40,893 bases of DNA from a virus: IMG/VR virus record IMGVR_UViG_3300031569_000014, positions 1 to 40,893 of that record. One strand, written 5' to 3'. A program made the position numbers and the translations under genes. Below are positions 30,459-38,372 of the stretch, in pieces. How positions within the stretch are numbered: the stretch's first letter is position 1; the number at the start of each line of letters is the position of its first letter. The notes below the pieces were generated by a model, which worked only from the letters and a program-made list of their open reading frames with translations, was not told the origin of the DNA and did no database searches.

Positions 30459-33400
30459 TTAATCTAGTATAAGGTTGAATACGTATGCTAAATCTTCAAC
30501 GTCTGAAGATTCAATACTTTCAACTTCGCCAGCCGCATTAATCCACGCAGTTCCGTTCCATGTTTCAACATACTGTACTTGTGTATTGTAACGTGTGTGT
30601 CCAACTTCGGGCGATCCAGGTCTTGCGGCCGTGTTACCTTGTGGTACAACCATACCGCTCGTATTCTCAATTTTTAAGAAAGATGTACCGCTAGGATTAG
30701 TTAAATTAATTATAAAATTACTACTAGTATTATTAAGTAACTCACCATCTCTAAATTTAAGAGTGTTAATAACAGTATGTCCTGTGCCATTAGATCGTAA
30801 TATACTATTACCATTAGCATCATCTGCTGATACAATAGCACCGTCAATACTAAATTTACCCCCACTGCTAAATCCATTTGATTCCAGCAATGTTCCGTTT
30901 AGTGTATGATTTGTTACGTTATTTGTAGTAAAGTTAAATTGGTTATTTGAAAGATCAAGGTATGTATTACGATCTGTATCGTATATTCCTGCTAAACTAA
31001 TTGCGCCGGCAACTTCGAGTCCTTCAAATGTGTCAAAAGTATTATTGTATCTCAGTCCTGCTTGTATTGCCGGACGTTGTGCTGTAGTACCTTTTGGAAT
31101 TCTTAAATCTTTATTTGCACTTATACTTAAATTTTCAGTTGGTGCAAAATTAACATCGCGCTTTGTTCCGCCTAGATTATTTGTTACACTTGTCCAATAA
31201 TCAATTGAAGGACTGTTTGCAATAGGCAAGTAGTATGATGCAGTGTTTGCTATTGATAATCCTGTTGGGTCAGCGTCATCTAATAATACACTAGTGTAGG
31301 GGTCCCATAAAGATCCAATAGTTGCCGATCTCCAAGTTAAACTTCCTGCCATAGTCGCTGTTAGCAAATACAAATATTCGTATACTAAGTCGTTATAACT
31401 TAGTCCAGTTGGGTCAGTATACCAAGCAAATGCTGGATAGTTATAACCAGCTTGTCCGCCACCTTGATATCCGCCGCGAGCCGTGTCTAACGCCGTCGTA
31501 AGCGTACTTGATCTAGTTGTGCTTAGTGCTGAGTACAATCCGCTTATTCTTGGAATAAGCATGGTCTTTAATATTTTTTCACTAGCTAGGTCTCTATTAG
31601 AGCTTGCTCCGTCTCCTAAGAAATTATTCATTTCGCTTTCGTACACAGCAAACGTTCTGTTTATAGCAAACGATCCAAATGTACTTGCTAATGATGTTTT
31701 TTCTGTTGAGTTAGCATACACAACAATACCGTACAATCCATCTGCAAACGTATTAAGTAGTGCTGTGTTTTCGACAACACCGTCAAAGTTATTATCAAGA
31801 TAACTTGCTAACATATTTGCGGCATGCTTAATTGCGTTGTCAGATACTGTAGCAGTTCCTAATACCGGAATTCCAAATACTGTAGTATACCTAGGTAATT
31901 GAGTTTTAAAGGATGAATAGCCATTAAAAATTGTAGGTGTTGATAGTTCATAATCGTTAACAACAAACACACCGCTTGGACTAAACTTACCAATAATTTT
32001 ATTATCTTCAAGTTCAATATTACTTACTCTAACTTTACCAGTTCCTAAAGCAGTAATATATAAGTCTGCATTTGATTCGTTTGTTGAAATTAATTGTGAT
32101 GATATAGAAATGCTATTAATAACTGCTGTCGTTGCATTAAGTTCTTTCCAGCGATGTGTTGCTGTACCTAATACCAATCCTTCAGTTGACCCTGGTTCAA
32201 AGTTTTGACTAATGTTAGTATTGAAGTCAACAGTATCATTGCTATTATCGCCAATGGCACTAACTGCGCCACTTACACTTAAATTGCCTGATAATTCTAC
32301 ACTAGGTGCAAATACATTACCTTGGAATACAATGTTTCCTGCGCTGTTAAAGTTTATTTCGGATCTAGTTGTTTGTAAAATGTTTCCGTTAATTACAATA
32401 TTATCTAAGTTTACTGTGCCAGGATTAATTGTAACAACATCATTTCCGTTTCTAATTTGTACTTGTGAGTTATTTGCAAAAATACTTTCAATGTCAAAGC
32501 TAGTTCTTTCGTTTTCTAAATCAACATGGAAGTTGTCACCGATTCTAAAGTTACCTTTATGATCTTGTCCTGTAAAGTAAACCTTTGCACTATTTAATTC
32601 TACTACTTCGTTTGCTTGTATTGCCAATGTATTATCATTAGTAACACTTTTCCCTGCACCAATATATGCAAAGTTATGATTAACCATGTATGCTAAACAA
32701 CTAGCACCATCTGCTTCAATGCCTTTATTACCGTATACGTTAGCACTTGCAATAGTTCGTAGTTCAGCACCATAGACTGTAGTTCCGTCTTTTGCTGTTC
32801 TACCCGAACCCTGTGATATATAAATGCCCCTGTTAGCAAAGTAAGTAAAACTGTTGAGCCATTCAACTCGTACACCGTTTGTAATTGTTAATGCATCTAC
32901 ACCAGGAGTAATAAATGTGCAACTATGGAATAACATACTTGCTGATATACTATTTTGATTAACAACTGCTCCGTCAACTAATGCTCCTTTACCAGCATCG
33001 CCGCTTGCAAATCCTCTTGGGTCGCTTGCACTTGTTGTTGTGCCTTTAGTAAGAACTGTTACGTTTCTAATATAAGGGCTTCTTCCCGGCTCTTGTTCAA
33101 AAATAGTTGTTGTAAAATTAGTAACAAGTCTAAAACCGTAACCTGTATTGGCGCCACTGTTATAATAAAAATCTTTAATTGTTAAATTTTCAATCGTAAC
33201 ATCACTGTTAACTAAAAATGCATCATTACTTTGCGTTGCAGAAGTTGGAGAAATTTCAACTCCTCTAATGCTGTCACCTTGTATAGTAACGCCTTTTGCA
33301 ACTGTTAACGGAAATGCTTCTTGATACTGTCCCGGATAAATGTAAATTAAATCACCATCGCCTGCTAGTGTTAATGCTTTAGCAATCGATGCAAATGGTC

Positions 33401-34508
33401 CACCTGGGTTTGTGCCTGTGTTAGTGTCAGCACCGTTATTACTACTAACATATATAATACCAACGTTTTTTGTTAATTCAATACCTTGATAAACTAGCCC
33501 ATTTGCTTTTATGCTGTCTGCAATTAACTCCGTGACAGCAATTTTAAATCGCTTGTTAGGCCCAGTACTATCATCGTCTTTACCAATGTGAAATCTATCA
33601 CTATCATCTGGTATTAAATCATTTTTAAATTCTGCTAAGAAACTTGCAGTGTCAGTACTATCGTCACCAATAGTAATCGATCCGCCGCTGTATGTAATAT
33701 TTCCAGTAGCATGTACATTACCTGTTACTGTTAGTGTATCGCCAGTTTCTAATTGAAGTCGTCTAGGAGCTGATGTAGGATAATATTTTTCGATATATGC
33801 TTTAAATGCTGTTGTGTTTGCATGGTCTGCTAATGTTGAAGATGCAGGGTATGCAACTCCACCAACAAATGCTGTATTCATTGTTCCTAGTTTAAGAACG
33901 TCATCTGCTTGTATATCACCGTCACCGTCAAAGTCTAATGCCGCAAGCTCTTCTGCGTTCCAGTTGCCTGATTGTGATAATGATAATGCGTAATCATACA
34001 ACCTATTCATGTCATTAGGAGTACTACTTGCGCTAGTTATTGGTCCTGGGCTCCAGTAATTACCGTAGTTGCTGTTTAATTCCCAGGCTACAGTTTGTCC
34101 GTCGAGCACTTCTGATCGCAGGCCAATGCCGCCGTTAGTTTGCAATGCTATAATGCCGTCGCCTTTAATTGCAAAATTATTACTGCCAATTCCGGTAGTA
34201 GTAATATACCCTTCAGCATGTGTAGATTTTATAGTTACATCGCCACTTGCTTGACTTATACCAGTAGTTGCTAGTGTAATATCACCAACTTTAAAACTAT
34301 TGCCAAAGACAATATCAGGATCACTATTACCTGATGCTGTACGTAACGTACCTGCGATTGTTAAATTTCTAGGAGTAGTAGTTGTGTTAATACCAAGAGT
34401 GTTATCTCTTTTTACAACTAAGAGGTCTGTGTCAAACGCAAGGTCTGCAAGTTCTCTTTGTAAATTGTCTTGTAATAACTGTCCACCAATGCGGGCGACT
34501 TGTGCCAT
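30459..34508 (-). CDS. Fibre protein with beta-helix, calcium-loop motifs and an inserted globular domain, 1349 aa
   Basis: The N-terminus (MAQVARIGGQLLQDNLQREL) is paralogous to that of the 1238-aa protein. Near residues 189-206 is DFDGDGDIQADDVLKL, a dockerin or EF-hand-like calcium loop. The beta-helix part (IYVSSNNGADTNTG, GQYQEAFPLTVAKGVTIQG, GVDALTITNGVRVEWLN) is close to the paralogue. Residues about 860-1105 differ: a region of several helices (YTTVFGIPVLGTATV, AANMLASYLDNNFDGVVE, YEYLYLLTATMAG) that does not read like a fibre, replacing the expected beta strands and carrying a second D-N-N-F-D-G calcium-type loop. I do not recognise it. Two knob motifs follow. Exact TATAAATA stands 26 nt upstream. 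Confidence 0.87.
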   Translation of the reverse strand: MAQVARIGGQLLQDNLQRELADLAFDTDLLVVKRDNTLGINTTTTPRNLTIAGTLRTASGNSDPDIVFGNSFKVGDITLATTGISQASGDVTIKSTHAEGYITTTGIGSNNFAIKGDGIIALQTNGGIGLRSEVLDGQTVAWELNSNYGNYWSPGPITSASSTPNDMNRLYDYALSLSQSGNWNAEELAALDFDGDGDIQADDVLKLGTMNTAFVGGVAYPASSTLADHANTTAFKAYIEKYYPTSAPRRLQLETGDTLTVTGNVHATGNITYSGGSITIGDDSTDTASFLAEFKNDLIPDDSDRFHIGKDDDSTGPNKRFKIAVTELIADSIKANGLVYQGIELTKNVGIIYVSSNNGADTNTGTNPGGPFASIAKALTLAGDGDLIYIYPGQYQEAFPLTVAKGVTIQGDSIRGVEISPTSATQSNDAFLVNSDVTIENLTIKDFYYNSGANTGYGFRLVTNFTTTIFEQEPGRSPYIRNVTVLTKGTTTSASDPRGFASGDAGKGALVDGAVVNQNSISASMLFHSCTFITPGVDALTITNGVRVEWLNSFTYFANRGIYISQGSGRTAKDGTTVYGAELRTIASANVYGNKGIEADGASCLAYMVNHNFAYIGAGKSVTNDNTLAIQANEVVELNSAKVYFTGQDHKGNFRIGDNFHVDLENERTSFDIESIFANNSQVQIRNGNDVVTINPGTVNLDNIVINGNILQTTRSEINFNSAGNIVFQGNVFAPSVELSGNLSVSGAVSAIGDNSNDTVDFNTNISQNFEPGSTEGLVLGTATHRWKELNATTAVINSISISSQLISTNESNADLYITALGTGKVRVSNIELEDNKIIGKFSPSGVFVVNDYELSTPTIFNGYSSFKTQLPRYTTVFGIPVLGTATVSDNAIKHAANMLASYLDNNFDGVVENTALLNTFADGLYGIVVYANSTEKTSLASTFGSFAINRTFAVYESEMNNFLGDGASSNRDLASEKILKTMLIPRISGLYSALSTTRSSTLTTALDTARGGYQGGGQAGYNYPAFAWYTDPTGLSYNDLVYEYLYLLTATMAGSLTWRSATIGSLWDPYTSVLLDDADPTGLSIANTASYYLPIANSPSIDYWTSVTNNLGGTKRDVNFAPTENLSISANKDLRIPKGTTAQRPAIQAGLRYNNTFDTFEGLEVAGAISLAGIYDTDRNTYLDLSNNQFNFTTNNVTNHTLNGTLLESNGFSSGGKFSIDGAIVSADDANGNSILRSNGTGHTVINTLKFRDGELLNNTSSNFIINLTNPSGTSFLKIENTSGMVVPQGNTAARPGSPEVGHTRYNTQVQYVETWNGTAWINAAGEVESIESSDVEDLAYVFNLILD

Positions 34509-34533
34509 GTGAATCCCTCTCTAATATTAATAC

Positions 34534-34541
34534 TATTTATA
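34534..34541 (-). promoter_or_regulatory. T4 late promoter, exact TATAAATA
   Basis: TATAAATA on the minus strand lies 26 nt before ATG 34508, between the 167-aa gene and the 1349-aa fibre gene. It is an exact consensus match at the standard spacing. Confidence 0.7.
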
Positions 34542-34545
34542 GGAA

Positions 34546-35049
34546 TTACTTGTCGAAGTTATGTAGTACTTGTACTGGTTTTCCTGTAGGAACTGCTGAA
34601 CCAAACACAATGTACCAACCAGTAGCATAACCTGTAGGATTTTGTTCTAACACATAGTTAGTAGTTGCTAGTTGAAATACGTTTTCGATTGTAACTAATA
34701 TATTGTTTTGTGAAACAGGTACAGGATAATACGAATCACCAGAGTTAAGTGGACCAAACTTAGTTTCAGATCCGTCGCCGTTACCTAAATTCTGTTGTAC
34801 AATAACAGTTGGTTCTCTAAATCTAATTGGTTTCCATGCACTATTCTGATAAACTTCAAAGTCACTAGTATCGGAATTATAACGTAGCATGCCCTCAACA
34901 CCTGTAGCAGGTCTTTGATTCTGTGTTCCTTTAGGAACAATAACAGCCTTGTTTGTATTAACACTAACTAATCCAAGTGTATCAACGTTAATACCCTTAG
35001 TGTCGGAGTTAATTCCCCTCGATGTAGTTTGTGCTTTAATAAATCTCAT
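34546..35049 (-). CDS. Fibre-associated protein with knob motif, 167 aa
   Basis: The first 50 residues contain two short strands with ...GINSDTKGIN, then the knob motif VPKGTQNQRPATGVEGMLRYN followed by FEVYQNSAWKPI; this is the same element found in the large fibres. The second half (VIVQQNLGNGDGSETKF, ILVTIENVFQLATTNYVLEQ) is a beta-rich domain resembling small phage baseplate or fibre proteins with a GDG turn and a V-F-Q strand. It starts immediately after the preceding stop (TAAATG), so it is coupled to the 114-aa protein. Probable short fibre or fibre-base component. Confidence 0.75.
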   Translation of the reverse strand: MRFIKAQTTSRGINSDTKGINVDTLGLVSVNTNKAVIVPKGTQNQRPATGVEGMLRYNSDTSDFEVYQNSAWKPIRFREPTVIVQQNLGNGDGSETKFGPLNSGDSYYPVPVSQNNILVTIENVFQLATTNYVLEQNPTGYATGWYIVFGSAVPTGKPVQVLHNFDK

Positions 35050-35394
35050 TTATACTTCCAAATAACTAATTGTTGCAACTAAGTTTGCAGGTGATTGGCT
35101 TGCTGTTATAATTTTGTCGCCTGCTTCTAGTACAAGTTTTTCTGTGTCAAAGGTAAAAGTGTCACCGCCTGCAATTTTAAGATTGTTTAAAATTTGGTTT
35201 GCGTTTGGATCTGAATTACCTTTTGTTTGTCCAGATGGTACTACGTGCAAATCTAATTGCGTATCGTTAGTTCCGCCTGTGTCTTCTGGTTGCGTATTAC
35301 ATACTAAAATAGTTGTAATTGCATATCGCTTGGATGCAGGCACCGTTAGTAGTGTTTTGTCTGCAATCGATATTTGTCCGTTTATAATAGCCAT
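35050..35394 (-). CDS. Small beta-sandwich virion protein, 114 aa (first paralogue)
   Basis: The sequence TLLTVPASKRYAITTILVCN, a polar variable loop (about residues 38-65) and the closing strand pair KLVLEAGDKIITASQSPANLVATISYLE match the two other small beta proteins of the window. This copy has the Cys-Asn pair at the end of the second strand and a longer loop. It is the first of the three in transcription order and begins the fibre region. AAGGAAAGAGAAAT precedes ATG 35394. Function is unproven; a decoration or collar subunit fits size and fold. Confidence 0.7.
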   Translation of the reverse strand: MAIINGQISIADKTLLTVPASKRYAITTILVCNTQPEDTGGTNDTQLDLHVVPSGQTKGNSDPNANQILNNLKIAGGDTFTFDTEKLVLEAGDKIITASQSPANLVATISYLEV

Positions 35395-35406
35395 ATTTCT
35401 CTTTCC

Positions 35407-36357
35407 TTAAAATAACATACTAAACATTAGTGATCTGTTAGTACTTATTAACTCGTCTTCGTAGTTGTTCTTATTTGTATAATATACTCCGGAGTTACCA
35501 AAGCCTGGATCTTTTCCGTATACTACTATATTATCTCCTGGAGTAAACGATGTAGCGTCACTCTGGATTGGCATTTTTAAAACACCATCGATAACAACAA
35601 ATGAAGTTCCCGAACTACTCAGTGTTAAGTCTGTTGCACTAGTTACTGTGGATATTGTGTTATTTTCAAATACAATGTCTTCTATTTCAGTGCTTCCGCG
35701 TTTAAATAACGCAACTTCAGTTCCGTCAATTGACACTCTAAACGCACTAACGCCCGCATCTAATCCCGAATCATACAAGTTAAGTGCAGAATCTCCACGT
35801 TGAATACTTTGAATAGTAATTGTTTGAATACCAGTTGTAACTGTGTCGTCTACATACTTTTTATTTGGAATGTCATCGTCGTCTGTTACTTGATTTTCAT
35901 AGTCAGCTGTACCACTTACGCTAATTACACCCGTTCCTGAGTTAATTAAAAATAAGTCGCCGCCTGCTGTTGTAATGGCGTTTGTACGTAATCCAATAAT
36001 AGCATTGTCTGCTGTTTTTAAAACAAACGTACCTGGTTTAACAGTCTGCGTAATAGGATCGTTAAAAGAAATATCTTCATCAAATACAAGTAATGCATCT
36101 GTAAGACTTCCTCTATCAATTTGAATTCCTGCTTGATTTAAGGTAACGCCTGCGCCGGATTCATTTTTATTTAATGTAATAATATTATCAACTAGATCTA
36201 ACTGTTGGGAGCTAACTGTAGTAGTTTCTCCGTTTATCTGTAGATCGCCGGTTATAACAACCGTGCCAGCTTGTGCTCCAGTGTCAAGTGTAATTGTATT
36301 ACCGCTTGCTACTCTAGCTACATAGTTTCCTGTATTAACATTTAAAATCTTTGACAT
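35407..36357 (-). CDS. Virion structural protein with fibre-like repeats, 316 aa
   Basis: The N-terminal half is built of short beta strands (TVVITGDLQINGETTTVSS, LDLVDNIITLNKNE, AGIQIDRG) of the kind seen in phage fibre shafts. An IPNKKYVDD motif in the middle is the usual NKxYVD marker before a tip domain. The C-terminal half (QRGDSALNLYDSG, AFRVSIDGTEVALF) is beta-rich and ends in an aromatic stretch. A 10-bp hairpin sits upstream at 36375-36401. It follows the 205-aa head-side gene and precedes the first small beta protein, so it may be at the boundary of head and tail proteins. Exact role unknown. Confidence 0.7.
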   Translation of the reverse strand: MSKILNVNTGNYVARVASGNTITLDTGAQAGTVVITGDLQINGETTTVSSQQLDLVDNIITLNKNESGAGVTLNQAGIQIDRGSLTDALLVFDEDISFNDPITQTVKPGTFVLKTADNAIIGLRTNAITTAGGDLFLINSGTGVISVSGTADYENQVTDDDDIPNKKYVDDTVTTGIQTITIQSIQRGDSALNLYDSGLDAGVSAFRVSIDGTEVALFKRGSTEIEDIVFENNTISTVTSATDLTLSSSGTSFVVIDGVLKMPIQSDATSFTPGDNIVVYGKDPGFGNSGVYYTNKNNYEDELISTNRSLMFSMLF

Positions 36358-36374
36358 TTATAATTTCCTTAAAC

Positions 36375-36401
36375 TGTTGTGGGGAACTTGCCCCCACAAC
36401 A
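36375..36401 (-). other. Hairpin between genes 37032-36415 and 36357-35407
   Basis: TGTTGTGGGG (36375-36384) and CCCCACAACA (36392-36401) form a perfect 10-bp stem with a 7-nt loop. On the minus strand it is followed by GTTTAAGG and not by a T-run, so classical termination is unlikely. It may be an RNA processing or stabilising element between two cistrons. Confidence 0.55.
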
Positions 36402-36414
36402 TTCTTATCTTAAA

Positions 36415-37032
36415 TTAAGATGCTTGTGCGTCAACTACAACACCACCAGTTTCAGTAGCCGCTTTAGTTGCGACACCAACACTACCGTATGTAGTAAATC
36501 CACTACCGTCTACGCCTGATAATTCAAATGTGTTAGTTGCTTTGTTTGCTACTGTGTATGCAGTTTCAATGTTAAGCTCTACCATTCCAACTACACCGCG
36601 GATAGATACTTTATCTCCGTTGCTGAAGCCGTGTCCTGTTGCTGTAATAACAACTGGATCTGCCGCCGTAGCACCTGAAATAACTTTTTCAACTGCGGCC
36701 GAAGTACCTGTAGCTGTTCTTGCCCACTTGTGATTAGATGCACCTTCAAGTTGCATTTTTCTGTTCATTAGTTTAGTAACTTGCTTAGTAACACCGTCAC
36801 TGTCAGTTACGTTAATGCAGAATTCACCAGCGCCTAATCCGCCAATTGATTTGTTAACTAGTGTAACAGTTTCTGTTTTAGATCCATCAGTTACAATAAA
36901 TTTGTTTGTTGATCTTTGTGACACAATATGTGACTCAGTAGTAATTTCCCCGCCAGCCGCAAATTTAACTGCTGTTACTTGAATTTTACCTGCTCCATCA
37001 CCGATGTGCTTTTTATTAATTGGTCTTCCCAT
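36415..37032 (-). CDS. Virion structural protein downstream of the capsid gene, 205 aa
   Basis: The start is placed at ATG 37032 (MGRPINKKHIGDG) because AAGGAGA lies seven bases before it; the longer frame from 37083 would add 17 Arg-rich residues with no ribosome-binding site. The protein has two parts: an N-terminal beta domain (HIVSQRSTNKFIVTDG, GAGEFCINVTDSDGV) and a C-terminal module (ITATGHGFSNGDKVSIRGV, then NIETAYTVANKATNTFELSG). The latter is the FCCH-like G-H-G-F-x-x-G-D-x-V motif that recurs in phage virion proteins. Located just after the major capsid gene, it may be a head decoration or neck protein; that is inferred from position only. Confidence 0.75.
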   Translation of the reverse strand: MGRPINKKHIGDGAGKIQVTAVKFAAGGEITTESHIVSQRSTNKFIVTDGSKTETVTLVNKSIGGLGAGEFCINVTDSDGVTKQVTKLMNRKMQLEGASNHKWARTATGTSAAVEKVISGATAADPVVITATGHGFSNGDKVSIRGVVGMVELNIETAYTVANKATNTFELSGVDGSGFTTYGSVGVATKAATETGGVVVDAQAS

Positions 37033-37118
37033 TTGTTTTCTCCTTATGTAAGACGTTCTAGGTCTACGCTGTGGGTACAGCATAAGTCCTCATCATTGAG
37101 GTTCTCTCTATGACAATG

Positions 37119-37126
37119 TATTTATC
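37119..37126 (-). promoter_or_regulatory. T4-type late promoter, GATAAATA
   Basis: GATAAATA on the minus strand lies between the capsid-gene terminator and ATG 37032, 87 nt before the start. It gives the downstream structural genes their own promoter after the head transcript ends. Confidence 0.5.
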
Positions 37127-37143
37127 AAAGTGGAACTCAAGTC

Positions 37144-37174
37144 AAAAAAATAGGCCCCCTAAAGGGCCTATTTT
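37144..37174 (-). terminator. Intrinsic terminator after the major capsid gene
   Basis: An 11-bp stem AAAATAGGCCC / GGGCCTATTTT (37147-37157 with 37164-37174) with a 6-nt loop is followed on the minus strand by a T-run (37150-37144). It lies 25 nt past the stop of gene 23 and is the strongest terminator in the window. Confidence 0.92.
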
Positions 37175-37198
37175 AATTTCTATCTACTAAGAAACAAC

Positions 37199-38362
37199 TT
37201 AGCTGAATGTTACGTTGGAAATACTTACTCTTCCAAGGTAGTCAGCCGCGTTACCAAGTGAACTAGCAACGTTTGATAATTCAACGTAGCCGTAACGTGT
37301 CATGAACGATACAACAGGCTCAAATGTGCCTGGATCCAATACAACACCACTTGACATTAGTGGAATATAAGGAGCGTAGAACGCTGGTGCGTCTGATTCG
37401 CTTGATCCTTTAAATCCAACTAGTACGTCAGTTGCGTCTGAAGCATATGCGTCAACGTATACTTTCATTGCACCGTTTAAAGTACCAACCATTTTAGTGT
37501 TAGTTGGAGCTTCAAAAGTACCTTCAGTTGTACGTGCAAATGCACTTGTTGTTGCAGACTGTAGGATAGTTAATGCAAATGGTGAAACCACTGCATAGTT
37601 ACCTGCACCGCGACGTGTACGTGCCGCAATCTTGTTAGCAACTCTGTTGATCATAACAGCTAATGCCGCATGCTCATCACCAACAAAAGTAGCAGTGCCA
37701 CTTACGCCAGCTTGGTCGAATTGCACGTCTGATTCTGCAGAGCCAGCTAAACTACGTAAAGAAGCTAAGATTTCTTGGTCGATTTCAGCAGTAATTTCTT
37801 GTGCTAATGCCGCCATGATTTCAGCTTCGATGTCGATGCCTTGCTGTGCTTGTGCATCTTGAGCCGCTTCAAATGTCCAACGAGCACTTAACTTACGTGT
37901 CTTCGCTTCCACTGTCTGCTTCAAGATTTGAATTGACAAACGCTTGCCTGCCGCACCTTCAAGTGTTGCTGTTGCATCTGCTTTGTCGGTAGAACCGCCG
38001 CCACTGTAGCCAACACCAATTTTGAACGGTGATAGTGCTTCTTCGCCTGCAACTACATCATCTAATGTATCCGCATAACGAACTCTTAATGTGTGGATCT
38101 GACCCACGGGACCTGTCATAGGCTGTACACCAACTAATTCGTTGGCAATAACAGTCGGCATAACACGTCTGATTACTGGTAGGATAACTCTGTTAAGAGT
38201 TGCAACATTACCTGCTGAAGATGCACCCGCTGTAGCTGTCTCTGCTAAATACCTTTTGGTATTCTCAAGAGTCACGCCCATTACGGCTTTCTTATTGCCT
38301 GTTAGGCCTTCAAGAAGTGCAGTCTTTGTATCCTGCCAGCGACTTTCTAATAGTTCTGACAT
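37199..38362 (-). CDS. 23: Major capsid protein, gp23-like, 387 aa
   Basis: Identity rests on order (after 21 and 22) and on internal blocks typical of T4-like capsid proteins: RVILPVIRRVMPTVIANELV followed by GVQPMTGPVGQIHTLRVRYA, the ARWTFEAAQDAQAQQGID stretch with IEAEIMAALAQEITAEIDQE, and the C-terminal YAPYIPLMSSGVVLDPGTFEP and FMTRYGYVEL. It is shorter than T4 gp23 (521 aa). Two possible sites for the gp21 protease, of the L-x-E type, are LLEG (Glu 18) and YLAET (Glu 41) in the N-terminal region, so removal of about 41 residues on maturation is plausible. AAGGAG precedes ATG 38362. Strongly expressed late protein; a terminator follows. Confidence 0.95.
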   Translation of the reverse strand: MSELLESRWQDTKTALLEGLTGNKKAVMGVTLENTKRYLAETATAGASSAGNVATLNRVILPVIRRVMPTVIANELVGVQPMTGPVGQIHTLRVRYADTLDDVVAGEEALSPFKIGVGYSGGGSTDKADATATLEGAAGKRLSIQILKQTVEAKTRKLSARWTFEAAQDAQAQQGIDIEAEIMAALAQEITAEIDQEILASLRSLAGSAESDVQFDQAGVSGTATFVGDEHAALAVMINRVANKIAARTRRGAGNYAVVSPFALTILQSATTSAFARTTEGTFEAPTNTKMVGTLNGAMKVYVDAYASDATDVLVGFKGSSESDAPAFYAPYIPLMSSGVVLDPGTFEPVVSFMTRYGYVELSNVASSLGNAADYLGRVSISNVTFS

Positions 38363-38372
38363 TTCATTCTCC

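Noticed and set aside
35049-35055. TATAAATG sequences at start codons (35049, 6930, 36357)
   Set aside because: They overlap the start codon itself, leaving no room for a leader, and differ from the octamer at the last base; probably chance from A/T-rich spacers before ATG.
37033-37083. Upstream start at 37083 for the protein after gp23
   Set aside because: The added 17 residues are Arg-rich and have no Shine-Dalgarno; AAGGAGA before 37032 marks the start.
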